Source: Kroppenstedtia eburnea (GTDB lineage Bacteria; Bacillota; Bacilli; Thermoactinomycetales; DSM-45169). Taken from it: 64,000 nt of DNA. The translations under genes and the position numbers were made by a program. Below, piece by piece: positions 26,738 through 35,228 of this stretch (position 1 is the stretch's first letter; every line of letters begins with the position of its first letter). Under the pieces are notes generated by a model, which saw nothing but the letters and a program-made list of their open reading frames with translations, searched no databases and was not told where the DNA came from. The DNA is taken from assembly GCF_013282215.1 (NCBI RefSeq), contig NZ_CP048103.1, forward strand, positions 2,108,001-2,172,000. The letters run 5' to 3'.

Positions 26738-27736
26738 TCAACATTTTTTCGGGGCCAGTTCCACTGCCTGGCGAATGGCTTCCAGCATGCTTTTTTCATC
26801 TGCTTGGCCGGTTCCCGCAATGTCAAATGCCGTGCCGTGGTCGACACTGGTACGGATGATGGGAAGTCCCACCGTGATGTTCACACCGGCATCCAGCCCC
26901 AGCACTTTGATCGGACCGTGACCTTGATCATGATACATGGCCACCACCATATCGAAGTCACCTCGGACCGCCCGGAAGAAGAGGGTGTCCGCAGGCAGGG
27001 GACCCTGGACATCGATCCCTTCCCGCTGAGCTTTCTCCACGGCGGGAAGCACTTTCTCTTCCTCTTCCCCGTAGCCGAACAGCCCGTTTTCACCGGCATG
27101 GGGATTGATACCGCACACGGCGATGGCGGGCTTCTCCACCCCCGTTCGATACAAGGTGTCATGTGCCAGACGGATGACCCGGTACACCCGATCCGGATTG
27201 ATCATGCGGACGGCGTCGATCAGGCCTACATGTGTCGTCACATGAATCACTTTCAATTTCGGAGCGGACAACATCATGGAGTAATCCGCCGTTCCGGTCA
27301 GATCCGCCAAAATCTCTGTATGCCCCGGATACCGGTGCCCCCCTTTCTGCAGGGCCTCCTTGTTGAGGGGAGCCGTGCAGATGGCATCCAGTTCCTGATC
27401 CATCGCCAGCTGGATCGCCTTCTCCAGATATCGGAAAGCTGCATCTCCCGCCTGGGCGGATACCTTCCCCACAGGCAGATCCGCCGGCAGAAGGTTCAGG
27501 TCCAGGACATCCACTTGACCTGCCTTGAATTCCGCCTCATTTACAGATGCAACAGGCTTAATCTGAAGTCCCGTCTTCACGAAAGTGTCCGCCCGCTCCA
27601 TGATCGCGGCATCCCCGATGACCAAGGGGCGGCATTGCTCAACCATGCGCTTCTCCCGGAGAGCCTTCAGGATAATCTCGGGACCGACACCTGCCGCATC
27701 CCCCATCGTGATTCCAATCACCGGTCGGTCAGACAT
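26738..27736 (-). CDS. pdxA2: PdxA2-type 4-phospho-D-threonate/D-erythronate dehydrogenase
   Basis: 332-aa NAD-dependent dehydrogenase of the PdxA family. Metal-binding and substrate motifs: YPGHTEILADLTGTADYSMML, MYHDQGHGPIKVLGLD and RTSVDHGTAFDIAGTGQAD. Linkage to a four-carbon acid sugar kinase (eight-base overlap) identifies it as PdxA2, which oxidises and decarboxylates 4-phospho-threonate or erythronate to dihydroxyacetone phosphate, rather than vitamin B6 PdxA. AAGGGA upstream of ATG. The last gene of the operon, followed by a strong terminator. Confidence 0.9.
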   Translation of the reverse strand: MSDRPVIGITMGDAAGVGPEIILKALREKRMVEQCRPLVIGDAAIMERADTFVKTGLQIKPVASVNEAEFKAGQVDVLDLNLLPADLPVGKVSAQAGDAAFRYLEKAIQLAMDQELDAICTAPLNKEALQKGGHRYPGHTEILADLTGTADYSMMLSAPKLKVIHVTTHVGLIDAVRMINPDRVYRVIRLAHDTLYRTGVEKPAIAVCGINPHAGENGLFGYGEEEEKVLPAVEKAQREGIDVQGPLPADTLFFRAVRGDFDMVVAMYHDQGHGPIKVLGLDAGVNITVGLPIIRTSVDHGTAFDIAGTGQADEKSMLEAIRQAVELAPKKC

Positions 27737-29018
27737 GGGCTTTCATTCCCTTCAATCGTTGAGTCGCATAAACCAAGGATTCTTCAGAACCGAAGGCTCC
27801 CGCTTTCGTAATCACCATTCGTACCGGTTCGCCCGGGAGAGTGCCGATGGGCAGCCCCGGTTCCACTTCTCCCCGCAGCGTCAACCCATGCACCCCCAAC
27901 TGATTACAGACGGATTTGGCAGTGTCTCCGCCTGTCAAAACCAATCTCTCCACATGATTGCGTTGAATAATCTCCCCGGACAGACGTCCCAGCGACCAGG
28001 CAATCCGGTCCCCCGCTTCCGCCCGGCTCCATCGGGCCATCTCCGCCTTCTGCAAGACTTGTTGCATCGCGTCGTTGCTTGTACTGAGAAAGATCACCAG
28101 ATCCTGCCCTCGCTCCAAGGCAAGGTTCATACGGTGGATCCACTGCTCCCGCACCTCCGAATCCGGCTCCAGCAGGAGGGAAGGATCCAGTTCCACACCG
28201 GTGGTCCCTGGTTCCAGCAGTAATCGTTGCACCTGCTTGCGGGTGACGGCGGACATACTGCCTGAAACGGTGAGGACCGGCCCCTTCGTCCGGGGCAACT
28301 CTCCACCTTTCCGCTCCGGCAGGGTCTCCAGGAGGTGTTCGGCCAATCCGGCCGAACCGACCCAGAGCACCGGATAAGCCTTCATATGGCGGACGATTTG
28401 GGCCAGGTCCTCATCCGTCTCCGCATCGAAGACCAGCCATTGGATGCCCTTCTTCTTATACTCCATCAAGGCGGCATCCCAATTCTCACCCAACCTTCGG
28501 GGATGAAGAAGGGCCGTCGACTCTCCGGTCTGCTCTTCCAGCAAACGGCACAGATTGGATTCCGTCACCGGAGTTTTGGGGTCGCGGGAGATTTCCGTCT
28601 CGTGAAGGGGGACCCCGTGAATATAGTGGATTCCGTCCACTGTGGTTCTCCCCATCTTGGGATATGCCGGGGCAATGACTGCGAAATCGAAGTCCAGCCC
28701 CGCCATGGCCGCCTGAATCTCCACCCCCACATTCCCCCGCAGGGTGGAATCGATCTTCTTGTAGATCCTTTGCACCCCTTGTTCCTGCAACCAGCGGACC
28801 GCATCGGAAACTTTTTGATAAGCCGCCGCCGGAGATTGGGTGCGGCTGTCTGTATCGATGACGATCCCATCGCTGTGCGGTTCTTTCTGATCCAACTGGA
28901 AGAGGACGGAGACCTCCAAGCCTTTGCCGGTCAGCTGAACGCCGGTATCTGCGGCACCTGTCAGGTCATCTGCAATGATTCCGATGGTGGGTGTCCCTCT
29001 CGTGTTGTCATGTCTCAT
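27729..29018 (-). CDS. dtnK: four-carbon acid sugar kinase (DtnK/OtnK family)
   Basis: DUF1537-family kinase (429 aa) that phosphorylates D-threonate, D-erythronate or a related acid at C4. N-terminal domain: IGIIADDLTGAADTGVQL, YKKIDSTLRGNVG and VIAPAYPKMGRTTVDG. C-terminal nucleotide-binding domain: LVLTGGDTAKSVCNQLGV and ITKAGAFGSEESL. Which acid is used cannot be read from sequence. ATG 29018 is preceded by AAGGGG that directly borders MITE copy D, so the mobile repeat ends at the ribosome binding site. The kinase overlaps pdxA2 by eight bases. Confidence 0.9.
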   Translation of the reverse strand: MRHDNTRGTPTIGIIADDLTGAADTGVQLTGKGLEVSVLFQLDQKEPHSDGIVIDTDSRTQSPAAAYQKVSDAVRWLQEQGVQRIYKKIDSTLRGNVGVEIQAAMAGLDFDFAVIAPAYPKMGRTTVDGIHYIHGVPLHETEISRDPKTPVTESNLCRLLEEQTGESTALLHPRRLGENWDAALMEYKKKGIQWLVFDAETDEDLAQIVRHMKAYPVLWVGSAGLAEHLLETLPERKGGELPRTKGPVLTVSGSMSAVTRKQVQRLLLEPGTTGVELDPSLLLEPDSEVREQWIHRMNLALERGQDLVIFLSTSNDAMQQVLQKAEMARWSRAEAGDRIAWSLGRLSGEIIQRNHVERLVLTGGDTAKSVCNQLGVHGLTLRGEVEPGLPIGTLPGEPVRMVITKAGAFGSEESLVYATQRLKGMKAHV

Positions 29019-29031
29019 TATCGTCGCCCCT

Positions 29032-29273
29032 TAGAAGCGTTGTGAAAAAGCTGTCATACCCACAGGGCACAAGTCGTGCCCAGGGTCGCTTCACTCCCCG
29101 GTCCGCTATGCACTCACCAGTACAAGTCTCGCCAAGGTCACTCCGTTCCCGGTCTCGCTATGCAGGGAGGGTTGGGTTTCACATGGAGTGATTTTGGATC
29201 GTAAGAACCACGAAAACGACATGTGAACCCAATCCCGACCGTCCAAGAACGCACTAAATCACAATGCTTTTAG
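29032..29273 (-). repeat. MITE-like palindromic repeat, copy D (long, internally duplicated)
   Basis: Begins TTAGAAGCGTTGTGA and ends TCACAATGCTTTTAG, with the core hairpin near 29175-29228 in the same orientation as copy B. Between terminus and core there are two related units beginning GCACAAGTCGTGCC and GTACAAGTCTCGCC, making it about 60 bp longer than the others. It fills the dtnK-kdgT gap. Confidence 0.9.
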
Positions 29274-29284
29274 AAAACAACCGA

Positions 29285-30244
29285 TTACTGTTTATTTCTC
29301 TTCCACGGCGCCTTGACCAAAAATGCCACGAATAACGGGAGAAGCAGGGCGGTGGTTACAGTGGAAGCGGCCACCTGAACGGTTGCCAGTGCCGACACCT
29401 TGGCAAAAGAAGCGTTGGCTGCGGCGATGGCAGCAGGTGTGGCCACTGCATTACCCGCCGTGGAACCCTCCGCCGCACCTACGATCGGGTTCCAACCGAA
29501 GGCTTTGAACACCAGATACCCCGCCGTCCCTGTCAGCACAACAGTCATCACACCCAGCAGAATCCCGCTCAAGCCGCCTTCGACGATTTTTCCGAAGTCG
29601 ATGCTCATCCCCAATGCGAAGGCGAAAAAGGGAATCAACATATCACTGCCCTTGCTCAGGAACTGGCGCATATCCGAGTCCAGGTTCCCCAAGAGCATCC
29701 CGACCAGAATCGGCAAGAGAACGGAGATAAAGGATTGCAATGAGAAAAGTCCTTCCACAAAACCCATCGCACCGAAAATACTGAGAGCTACCATCGTCAG
29801 GAAGGGTCCGTCATTCAAGGCCAGGAGGGAATAGGCCGCCTTATCCTCCTTGTCACCATATTGGCCCACGATCGCCATATAAAGCCCGCCGTTGCTGTTC
29901 GTCATTGCGGCGATAATGGCCAAAGGGGCCAAACCGAACCAGAGGCCGTCCGGACCGGCAAAGGCGTATGCCAGCAGACCGACTGCTCCCCCAACGAACC
30001 ACTTCACAAACAGAAGGGTTCCACCTTTGGCAAGACTCACCCCGAAACTCCGCAAATTGATCTGAGCCCCTGCACAAAGCAGGAAGAGCGCAATCAGAGT
30101 GCTGGAACCATCCACAAACAACGCCTGTGTGAAGTTCCCGATCCGTAACAGGTCCGGTGCGAAAGTGTTGATCAACGCTGCCAATAACAGCGGGATCACC
30201 ATCATCCCTCCGGGAATCCGATCCATAGCCGCTTTAATTTTCAT
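29285..30244 (-). CDS. kdgT: 2-keto-3-deoxygluconate permease family transporter (KdgT)
   Basis: 319-aa membrane protein of the KDGT family, about 10 helices: MMVIPLLLAALINTFAPDLL at the N-terminus, LAIIAAMTNSNGGLYMAIVGQYGD and NPIVGAAEGSTAGNAVATPAAIA near the ion/substrate region. KdgT imports 2-keto-3-deoxygluconate in enterobacteria; beside dtnK and pdxA2 it more likely imports a four-carbon aldonate (inference). ATG with GGGAGAGG upstream. First gene of the likely operon, separated from dtnK by MITE copy D. Confidence 0.9.
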   Translation of the reverse strand: MKIKAAMDRIPGGMMVIPLLLAALINTFAPDLLRIGNFTQALFVDGSSTLIALFLLCAGAQINLRSFGVSLAKGGTLLFVKWFVGGAVGLLAYAFAGPDGLWFGLAPLAIIAAMTNSNGGLYMAIVGQYGDKEDKAAYSLLALNDGPFLTMVALSIFGAMGFVEGLFSLQSFISVLLPILVGMLLGNLDSDMRQFLSKGSDMLIPFFAFALGMSIDFGKIVEGGLSGILLGVMTVVLTGTAGYLVFKAFGWNPIVGAAEGSTAGNAVATPAAIAAANASFAKVSALATVQVAASTVTTALLLPLFVAFLVKAPWKRNKQ

Positions 30245-30334
30245 TTGAACCTCTCCCTATGTTAGTTGGTATCGTTTCATTACGCAACAATAAATAAAGG
30301 AAAGCGATTTCAATTTAAATTTACCCGATTTGCG

Positions 30335-30347
30335 TTGCTAAATGCAA
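30335..30347. promoter_or_regulatory. small dyad upstream of kdgT, possible regulator site
   Basis: TTGC-TAAAT-GCAA, a perfect inverted repeat about 90 bases from the kdgT start. A related GCAAC occurs at about 30287. No -24/-12 sigma-54 promoter was recognised. Confidence 0.35.
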
Positions 30348-30389
30348 TGGTAAATTAAGTCGGCTTTTCTCGGCGGGAGATTATCTTTG

Positions 30390-30755
30390 CGAGCGGGAAA
30401 ACCCCGAGCTTCAGCTATAGGGTCGTTCGGTATCCCCCCTTGTGGGGATGCTTAGAACGACAAATTCTGAAAAATCATTTACAAACATGCGTTCTATTGT
30501 TAAACTGAGATTAGTTGCTCTTTGAAAACTGGATAGCATATGAGGTTGTGCAAGCCAATCGTCTTGCACGTAAAATGCTATGCGTACCTCCATGGCCAGG
30601 CTGAAAAGCGAAAACCAAGCCAGTAGGTCTTGCCTGAGGCGTAGCAACTAAACTCTATTTTAACCGTGGGGCCCACGGGGTTCGCTTGGTTCATTTCTCC
30701 GGGTTACTGGAGATTACCCAAGAATTCCCTGCGTTTACGCATGGGGAGTGGTCAA
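30390..30755 (+). mobile_element. transposase-less IS200/IS605-like element with omega-RNA-like structure, copy 1
   Basis: Aligns over its length with 60742-61143. Conserved helices: GTCGTTC/GAACGAC (30422/30455) enclosing ATCCCC/GGGGAT; GTGCAAG/CTTGCAC; ATAGCAT/ATGCTAT; AACCAAGC/GCTTGGTT; CTCCGG/CTGGAG. It ends with a hairpin (CCCTGCG-TTTA-CGCATGGGG) then GTGGTCAA, the arrangement at the right end of TnpB-carrying IS elements. Several helices keep pairing through G-C to G-U changes between copies, supporting an RNA. No tnpB or tnpA is present. The final TCA is also the stop codon of the neighbouring regulator on the minus strand. Confidence 0.6.
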
Positions 30756-32455
30756 CGATTCAGTTTGCGCCACAAGGTGGTTCGGTTAATTCCCAGGCGT
30801 TTCGCCGCTTTTGTCTGATTATTCCCCTCCTCCTCCAATACGTGTCGAATAATCTTCTCCTCGATCTCGGCAAGGGTGCCTTTTAACCAATCGTCTCTTT
30901 TTGAAACACGCCGCTGAAGTGATTGTGTGCGATTTAACTGCTTTTTCCCCTCATCCAGGGTGATGTGGGGTCCTTGGGCTTCCCGAACCAGAGCATCCAA
31001 CGTCTCTGCCAGTTGGTTCAGATTCCCGGGCCAGCTTTCCTCTTTAAACAACTGCAACAGAGCCGGTTCCAATCCGACAATTTGTTTACCATATTTGGAA
31101 TTGCAGTCGGCGATCCACAACCGGCACAAGTCTTCCAAATCCTCTGTTCGCTCCCGCAATGGAGGTAACGATAGAATCACAAAGGATGAAGGATTCTCCA
31201 ACGGGGGGGTGGTGGAGGAAAAAATGAGGCGCGGTTTGTCTGTTTCGGGAGACTTCCAACGGTCCAGGAGTTCCCCGATCATTGCAGAGGGCAATCGCTC
31301 CGCCTGTTTGCAGTAAAGGGTTCCCTTCTTCGCCAGGTCCCATGCTCCATTGATTTCCGACCGGGACGCTTCGGATAACTGTTCTCCATCCAAAATGACA
31401 AAGGGACCTTGTCGGCCACTTTCCGTGTGAACCGCTTGCGCCAGGGTCTCTTTTCCCGTCCCCGCCTCACCCGCGATCCAGATGGGTTGATTGGATTGGC
31501 TCAAACTGCGGGCACAACGAACCGTTTCCCGGATTTGTTCACTTTGCCCGGTGACACGGGAAAAGGTAGCCAGATTCTGCCGCCGGCTTCGAATTTTCGG
31601 TTGATCGGAGCCCGCCTCCCTGAATATCAGAACCCGGTGCTGGAATGATTCCAATAGATGCACGTTCAGCGTCTGTCCGCTGGAAAGCACCAGCATTCCC
31701 TGTCCTGTCAGGTTTCTCAGTTCCGGATGTGTCTCAAAGAGGTCAGCGATCTCATCCCGTTTTTTTCCTTCCAGGCCCAACCACGTTCTTATGCGGGGGT
31801 TTGCATAGACCACCTCCCTTGAGGAATTCAGGATGAGAAGACCGCGGTCATCTTGATCCCAGACCTTCTGATACAACCGAATCTGTGCCTTTTGAGCCTG
31901 GATCAGTTGATAGGTCTCTTTGGCCCGGTGAAACGCATCCAGGACCGCTTCTTTCCCCGAGGTGATCAACACCCCGTGCAGACCCGTTTCAGCGGCTGCC
32001 TGCACAGTCACCACATCACCCAAAATCACTTCGATGGCTTCCCTCCGCAACCGGATCAATAGATCCCGCACCTCTTCCGGTTGCCGGATGGTATAGCTTT
32101 GAATTCGAAGTCCCAACAGATCCCGAACAGTGGTGGCAGCCTCTATAATATTGGGAAAGCCGACGATGGCCGTCTTCCCTTTGTAATCCTTGACCAAGGT
32201 CAGCACCCGCAGCATGTCGTAACCGGTAATGGGGATGTCGATAACCGGTAGCGAAACAGACTCCCGGATCATGCGGGCCGTCCCGCCCCGGCTGATAATC
32301 AGATCAAAACCTTCCGACTCCGCTTGTTCAGCAAGCTTCACCCCTTCCCGAAGATCCCCCACTTTCACATCCAAATCCCAATCCGGCTCCTCATCTTTCA
32401 GCTTCATCATCAGATTCTTCAATCCCGGATAAGGAGCAATCGCCAACACTTTCAC
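30752..32455 (-). CDS. PrpR-like regulator with degenerate sigma-54 activator domain
   Basis: 567 aa. Residues about 1-185 are a PrpR N-terminal sensor (SEGFDLIISRGGTARMIRE, IPITGYDMLRVL); about 195-300 resemble a PAS domain (LILNSSREVVYANPRI). An AAA+ region (about 310-480) has a Walker A-like GEAGTGKETLAQAV, but the GAFTGA loop that contacts sigma-54 is absent and the Walker B position reads GTLYCKQAERLP instead of LDE. The C-terminus is a Fis-type helix-turn-helix (NNQTKAAKRLGINRTTLWRKL). Start GTG 32455 follows GGGAGGTG. It probably controls kdgT-dtnK-pdxA2 without sigma-54. Its stop codon is supplied by the end of the mobile element. Confidence 0.85.
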   Translation of the reverse strand: MKVLAIAPYPGLKNLMMKLKDEEPDWDLDVKVGDLREGVKLAEQAESEGFDLIISRGGTARMIRESVSLPVIDIPITGYDMLRVLTLVKDYKGKTAIVGFPNIIEAATTVRDLLGLRIQSYTIRQPEEVRDLLIRLRREAIEVILGDVVTVQAAAETGLHGVLITSGKEAVLDAFHRAKETYQLIQAQKAQIRLYQKVWDQDDRGLLILNSSREVVYANPRIRTWLGLEGKKRDEIADLFETHPELRNLTGQGMLVLSSGQTLNVHLLESFQHRVLIFREAGSDQPKIRSRRQNLATFSRVTGQSEQIRETVRCARSLSQSNQPIWIAGEAGTGKETLAQAVHTESGRQGPFVILDGEQLSEASRSEINGAWDLAKKGTLYCKQAERLPSAMIGELLDRWKSPETDKPRLIFSSTTPPLENPSSFVILSLPPLRERTEDLEDLCRLWIADCNSKYGKQIVGLEPALLQLFKEESWPGNLNQLAETLDALVREAQGPHITLDEGKKQLNRTQSLQRRVSKRDDWLKGTLAEIEEKIIRHVLEEEGNNQTKAAKRLGINRTTLWRKLNR

Positions 32456-32603
32456 CCGATGCACCTCCCGATCTGTTGCAAAAATCAACACATCCCTATT
32501 GTAAGCATACCGGCGGATCATTAACAATGTCTCTTTCTTTTAAAGGGGTCGGTTCCAACGGGGGAAGCCTGCCGGACTTGGGTTTACCAGCTCTATCTAA
32601 AGA

Positions 32604-32650
32604 GAAGATGCCTGAGAACCCTCAGCTTAAAGGAGTTCTCAGGCATCTTC
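32604..32650. terminator. long perfect hairpin, possible terminator
   Basis: GAAGATGCCTGAGAAC pairs over 16 bp with GTTCTCAGGCATCTTC across a 15-base loop. On the minus strand the stem is followed by TCTTTAG, so it may end transcription from the amidase at 32875-33666 before the regulator gene. The T tract is short. Confidence 0.5.
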
Positions 32651-32724
32651 TGTCCGGGAGCGGTATGCTTCACCCCGCTCGATCTGATGCCGGTTTTTCC
32701 CGGCGCTCCCACTCAACACTTGTC

Positions 32725-32822
32725 TGGAAGCGTTGTGATTTACTTCGTTTGAAGGCGGTCGGGATGGGGTTTCATATGACCTTCCGGTTGTTCTTACGAG
32801 CCAAAGTCACTCCATGTGAAAT
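32725..32822 (+). repeat. MITE-like palindromic repeat, copy E (truncated, diverged)
   Basis: Starts TGGAAGCGTTGTGA and has the GGCGGTCGGGATGGGGTTTCA left half of the core, then CCATGTGAAA, but breaks off into TTAAGAAAC; the right half and terminus are missing. It is the most diverged copy (CATATGACCTTCCGG in the loop). Confidence 0.7.
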
Positions 32823-32874
32823 TAAGAAACAATGGGAAACCCGGGCAGGATGACCTCCGCCGGGCCGCGTTGTT

Positions 32875-33666
32875 TTACTGTTCAACGACAGCGATCCAAT
32901 TCTCGATGCCCATCTTTTTCAGATCCGCCGATGCTTTGTCCGCTTCACTTTTATTGGAGTAACTGCCTGCAACCACGCGGTACTTCCCTTTCTCGTACTC
33001 CCAGAGCCAAGTGTCAATTCCCTTTTTCTTCAGGGAGCTTTGCTGATTCTCGGCAGTGGTCCTGTCTTCGTAGGAGCCTGCGATGATCCGGTAAAGTGTT
33101 CCCGCCGGTGGAGGTGTTGTTTTTTTCTTCAACCCGAAGGTCTTGGCAAGCCCCTCTGCATGAGCGCGGCCCAGCTTCTTCAAAAACGATGTCTCTTTCA
33201 ATTTGGCGGCATCACCTGAAGTGTCGATAAATCCGTTCTCCGTCAGCACTGCCGGCATCTTGGATTCTCGGAGAACATGAAAGTTCGCCCACTTTTGGCC
33301 CCGGTCTTTCCAACCCGATGCGGACAGCACGGCGACATGGAGATTTCTTTGTGCCGTCATGGTGGTGGAGGAGCCATTCTGGACATACCGATAGGACTCA
33401 AATCCCGTGCCGCCCCCGGCATTGATGTGAATGGAAAGATAAAAGGTGGCATTCCACGCATTGGCTGCATCAGTCCGTTGGGTGAGAGAAACCGTCGCAT
33501 CCTTCTCGCGGCTCATTTTAACAGTGACACCCTCGTATTCTTCCAGCAGGATCCTGCGGGTTTCCAAGGCGATCTTCAAAGTGACATCCTTCTCCTGCAG
33601 ACCGTTTCCCACTGCACCGGCGTCGCTTCCGCCATGTCCGGGATCAAGAAAAATCTTGGTTGCCAA
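32875..33666 (-). CDS. N-acetylmuramoyl-L-alanine amidase (Amidase_3) with SPOR domain
   Basis: 263 aa, paralogue of the 11227-12018 amidase. Catalytic domain about 1-175: IFLDPGHGGSDAGAVGNG, LQEKDVTLKIALETR, FYLSIHINAGGGTGFESY and AVLTENGFIDTS. A short Pro-rich linker precedes the SPOR domain (LYRIIAGSYEDRTTAENQQ, YRVVAGSYSNKSEADKA). It lacks a signal peptide at the chosen TTG start (33666, AAAGGAGGGTGA upstream). Its SPOR tail is clearly more diverged than the two at 9.5-12 kb. A role in mother-cell or cell-separation lysis is inferred. Confidence 0.92.
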   Translation of the reverse strand: MATKIFLDPGHGGSDAGAVGNGLQEKDVTLKIALETRRILLEEYEGVTVKMSREKDATVSLTQRTDAANAWNATFYLSIHINAGGGTGFESYRYVQNGSSTTMTAQRNLHVAVLSASGWKDRGQKWANFHVLRESKMPAVLTENGFIDTSGDAAKLKETSFLKKLGRAHAEGLAKTFGLKKKTTPPPAGTLYRIIAGSYEDRTTAENQQSSLKKKGIDTWLWEYEKGKYRVVAGSYSNKSEADKASADLKKMGIENWIAVVEQ

Positions 33667-33907
33667 AAAATCACCCTCCTTTGTATAAATATATTTTTCT
33701 TCTCGATCTCCCGAAACGGCGCATGACACAAAGAGAATCCCGGCAGGGCAGCGAACAACTCATGATCACCCTGGGAATCCAATGGATAATCAAAAAACTC
33801 ACCCCCTTGAAAAGGAGGTGAGGTCACGATGATCTTCCGGTTATTTTTTTGTAAACAGATGAAGTTTACGACACCAGTTCACACCTCATTCAAGGGCCAC
33901 ATCTGTC

Positions 33908-33942
33908 TTTCTAAGAAAATCCCAAGCTTCCTTCTCCATAAT
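33908..33942 (+). promoter_or_regulatory. htrA promoter with response-regulator-type operator
   Basis: TTTCTAAGAAAATCCCAAG at 33908, then nine bases, then a CATAAT -10-like box at 33937. The same operator occurs inverted at 37220-37241 before the two-component genes. The remaining 33667-33907 interval has no gene. Confidence 0.65.
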
Positions 33943-33989
33943 AATATTTGTCAAATGTAACACCATGAACACCGAGGAGGTTGTATACC

Positions 33990-35165
33990 ATGGGATTTTA
34001 CGACCGATCGGATCGCACCCGCAAACGTGATTCCCATTTACTTACCGGGTTGATTTCAGGCTTGGTCGGCGGGGTTCTGGTATTGACACTCTCCCCCCTG
34101 TTCACCCAGACCGGTCTCTTTTCCCGGGATCCATCCGTTGGATCCGGCTCCTCTGCCGATGAGGGAGCGACGCCGGTACAGAAGGTGAGTGTCGATGTGA
34201 ACAGCAACATCACTGAAGGAGTGAAAAAAGTTCAGCCCGCCGTGGTCGGGATTGTGAACCGCAAGATAAATGATGATCCCTTTGGCCTGCAAACAGAAGA
34301 ACAGGGAACCGGCTCCGGGATCATCTTTGAAAAAAAAGAGGGAAAAGCCCGGGTGGTCACCAACCACCACGTAGTTGCCGGTTCGGATGAGGTGATCGTG
34401 GTGGTGAATGACGGGAAAACCGAAAAAAAGGTGAGGGGCCAAGTGTTGGGCAGTGATGAGATCGCCGACCTGGCCGTCCTGGAAATACCCGATGAGTTTG
34501 TCACCTCCGTTGCCCAGTTTGGAAACTCTGACACCATCAAAGCAGGAGAACCCGCTGTCGCAATTGGAAATCCCCTTGGAATCGAGTTCTCCCAATCAGT
34601 CACCGCCGGGGTGATCAGCTCACCCCACCGCAAGATCACCGTCTCCGGGCATTTGTCCATGGAGGTGATCCAAACCGATGCTGCAATCAATCCGGGGAAC
34701 AGCGGTGGAGCGCTGATCAACACCGCCGGTCAAGTGATCGGGATCAACAGTATGAAGGTCTCGAAAGAGGGAGTGGAAGGTCTGGGGTTTGCCATCCCGG
34801 TGAACGACGCCAAACCGATTATTGATCAGCTGATCCGATATGGCAAAGTGAAACGACCTTTCATGGGGATCGCCCTGAAAGATGTGGATACGATTGCTGC
34901 AACAGACAGACAAGTGACACTGCACCTGCCCGCTTCCGTCACGGATGGGGTTGTCATCCTGGATGTCGCCTCCGGCAGCGCCGCCTCCAAAGCCGGCCTC
35001 AGCCGCCTCGATGTGATTGTCGCCCTGGATGACCAAAAGATAAAAAACGGATCCGGGCTGCAATCTTATCTCCAAAAAGAAAAAAAGGTCGGCGACCGGA
35101 TGAAGGTGACTTATTACCGAAACGGTAAAAAACAGACCACAACAATAACCCTGCAGGAAGGATAA
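33990..35165 (+). CDS. HtrA-like membrane-anchored serine protease (S1C) with PDZ domain
   Basis: Envelope quality-control protease (391 aa). One N-terminal membrane anchor (GLISGLVGGVLVLTLSPLF, about 17-38), then a trypsin-like domain with catalytic His in VVTNHHVVAG (about H127), Asp in IADLAVLEIP (about D160) and Ser in NPGNSGGALIN (about S238), and a C-terminal PDZ domain (GVVILDVASGSAASKAGL). The ATG 33990 follows GAGGAGG; an in-frame TTG nine bases earlier is less likely. It shares an operator with the histidine kinase/response regulator pair lying convergently downstream, as HtrA and CssRS do in Bacillus (inference). Confidence 0.94.
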   Translation: MGFYDRSDRTRKRDSHLLTGLISGLVGGVLVLTLSPLFTQTGLFSRDPSVGSGSSADEGATPVQKVSVDVNSNITEGVKKVQPAVVGIVNRKINDDPFGLQTEEQGTGSGIIFEKKEGKARVVTNHHVVAGSDEVIVVVNDGKTEKKVRGQVLGSDEIADLAVLEIPDEFVTSVAQFGNSDTIKAGEPAVAIGNPLGIEFSQSVTAGVISSPHRKITVSGHLSMEVIQTDAAINPGNSGGALINTAGQVIGINSMKVSKEGVEGLGFAIPVNDAKPIIDQLIRYGKVKRPFMGIALKDVDTIAATDRQVTLHLPASVTDGVVILDVASGSAASKAGLSRLDVIVALDDQKIKNGSGLQSYLQKEKKVGDRMKVTYYRNGKKQTTTITLQEG

Positions 35166-35169
35166 ATCG

Positions 35170-35195
35170 ACTCCCCGCTGTGGTCAGCGGGGAGT
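35170..35195. terminator. intrinsic terminator between htrA and the kinase gene
   Basis: ACTCCCCGCTG-TGGT-CAGCGGGGAGT, a GC-rich 11-bp stem followed by TAAAAT; it serves convergent genes. Confidence 0.75.
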
Positions 35196-35228
35196 TAAAA
35201 TATGTCTGATCACACTCTAAATGAACAC

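Noticed and set aside
30520-30545. CTTTGAAAACTGGATA resembling the 16S-23S spacer of bacilli
   Set aside because: No rRNA gene or tRNA flanks it; it is part of the two-copy element.
30411-30647. Minus-strand frame in the first IS200/IS605-like element, also present in the second copy (60733-61383)
   Set aside because: Amino-acid changes between copies are mostly replacements while RNA helices are kept; it reads antisense to the structured RNA.
32822-32840. AAGAAACAATGGGAAAC as a fourth copy of the tkt/tpx operator motif
   Set aside because: Half-site spacing is different (11 bases between two GAAAC) and it is not next to a gene start.
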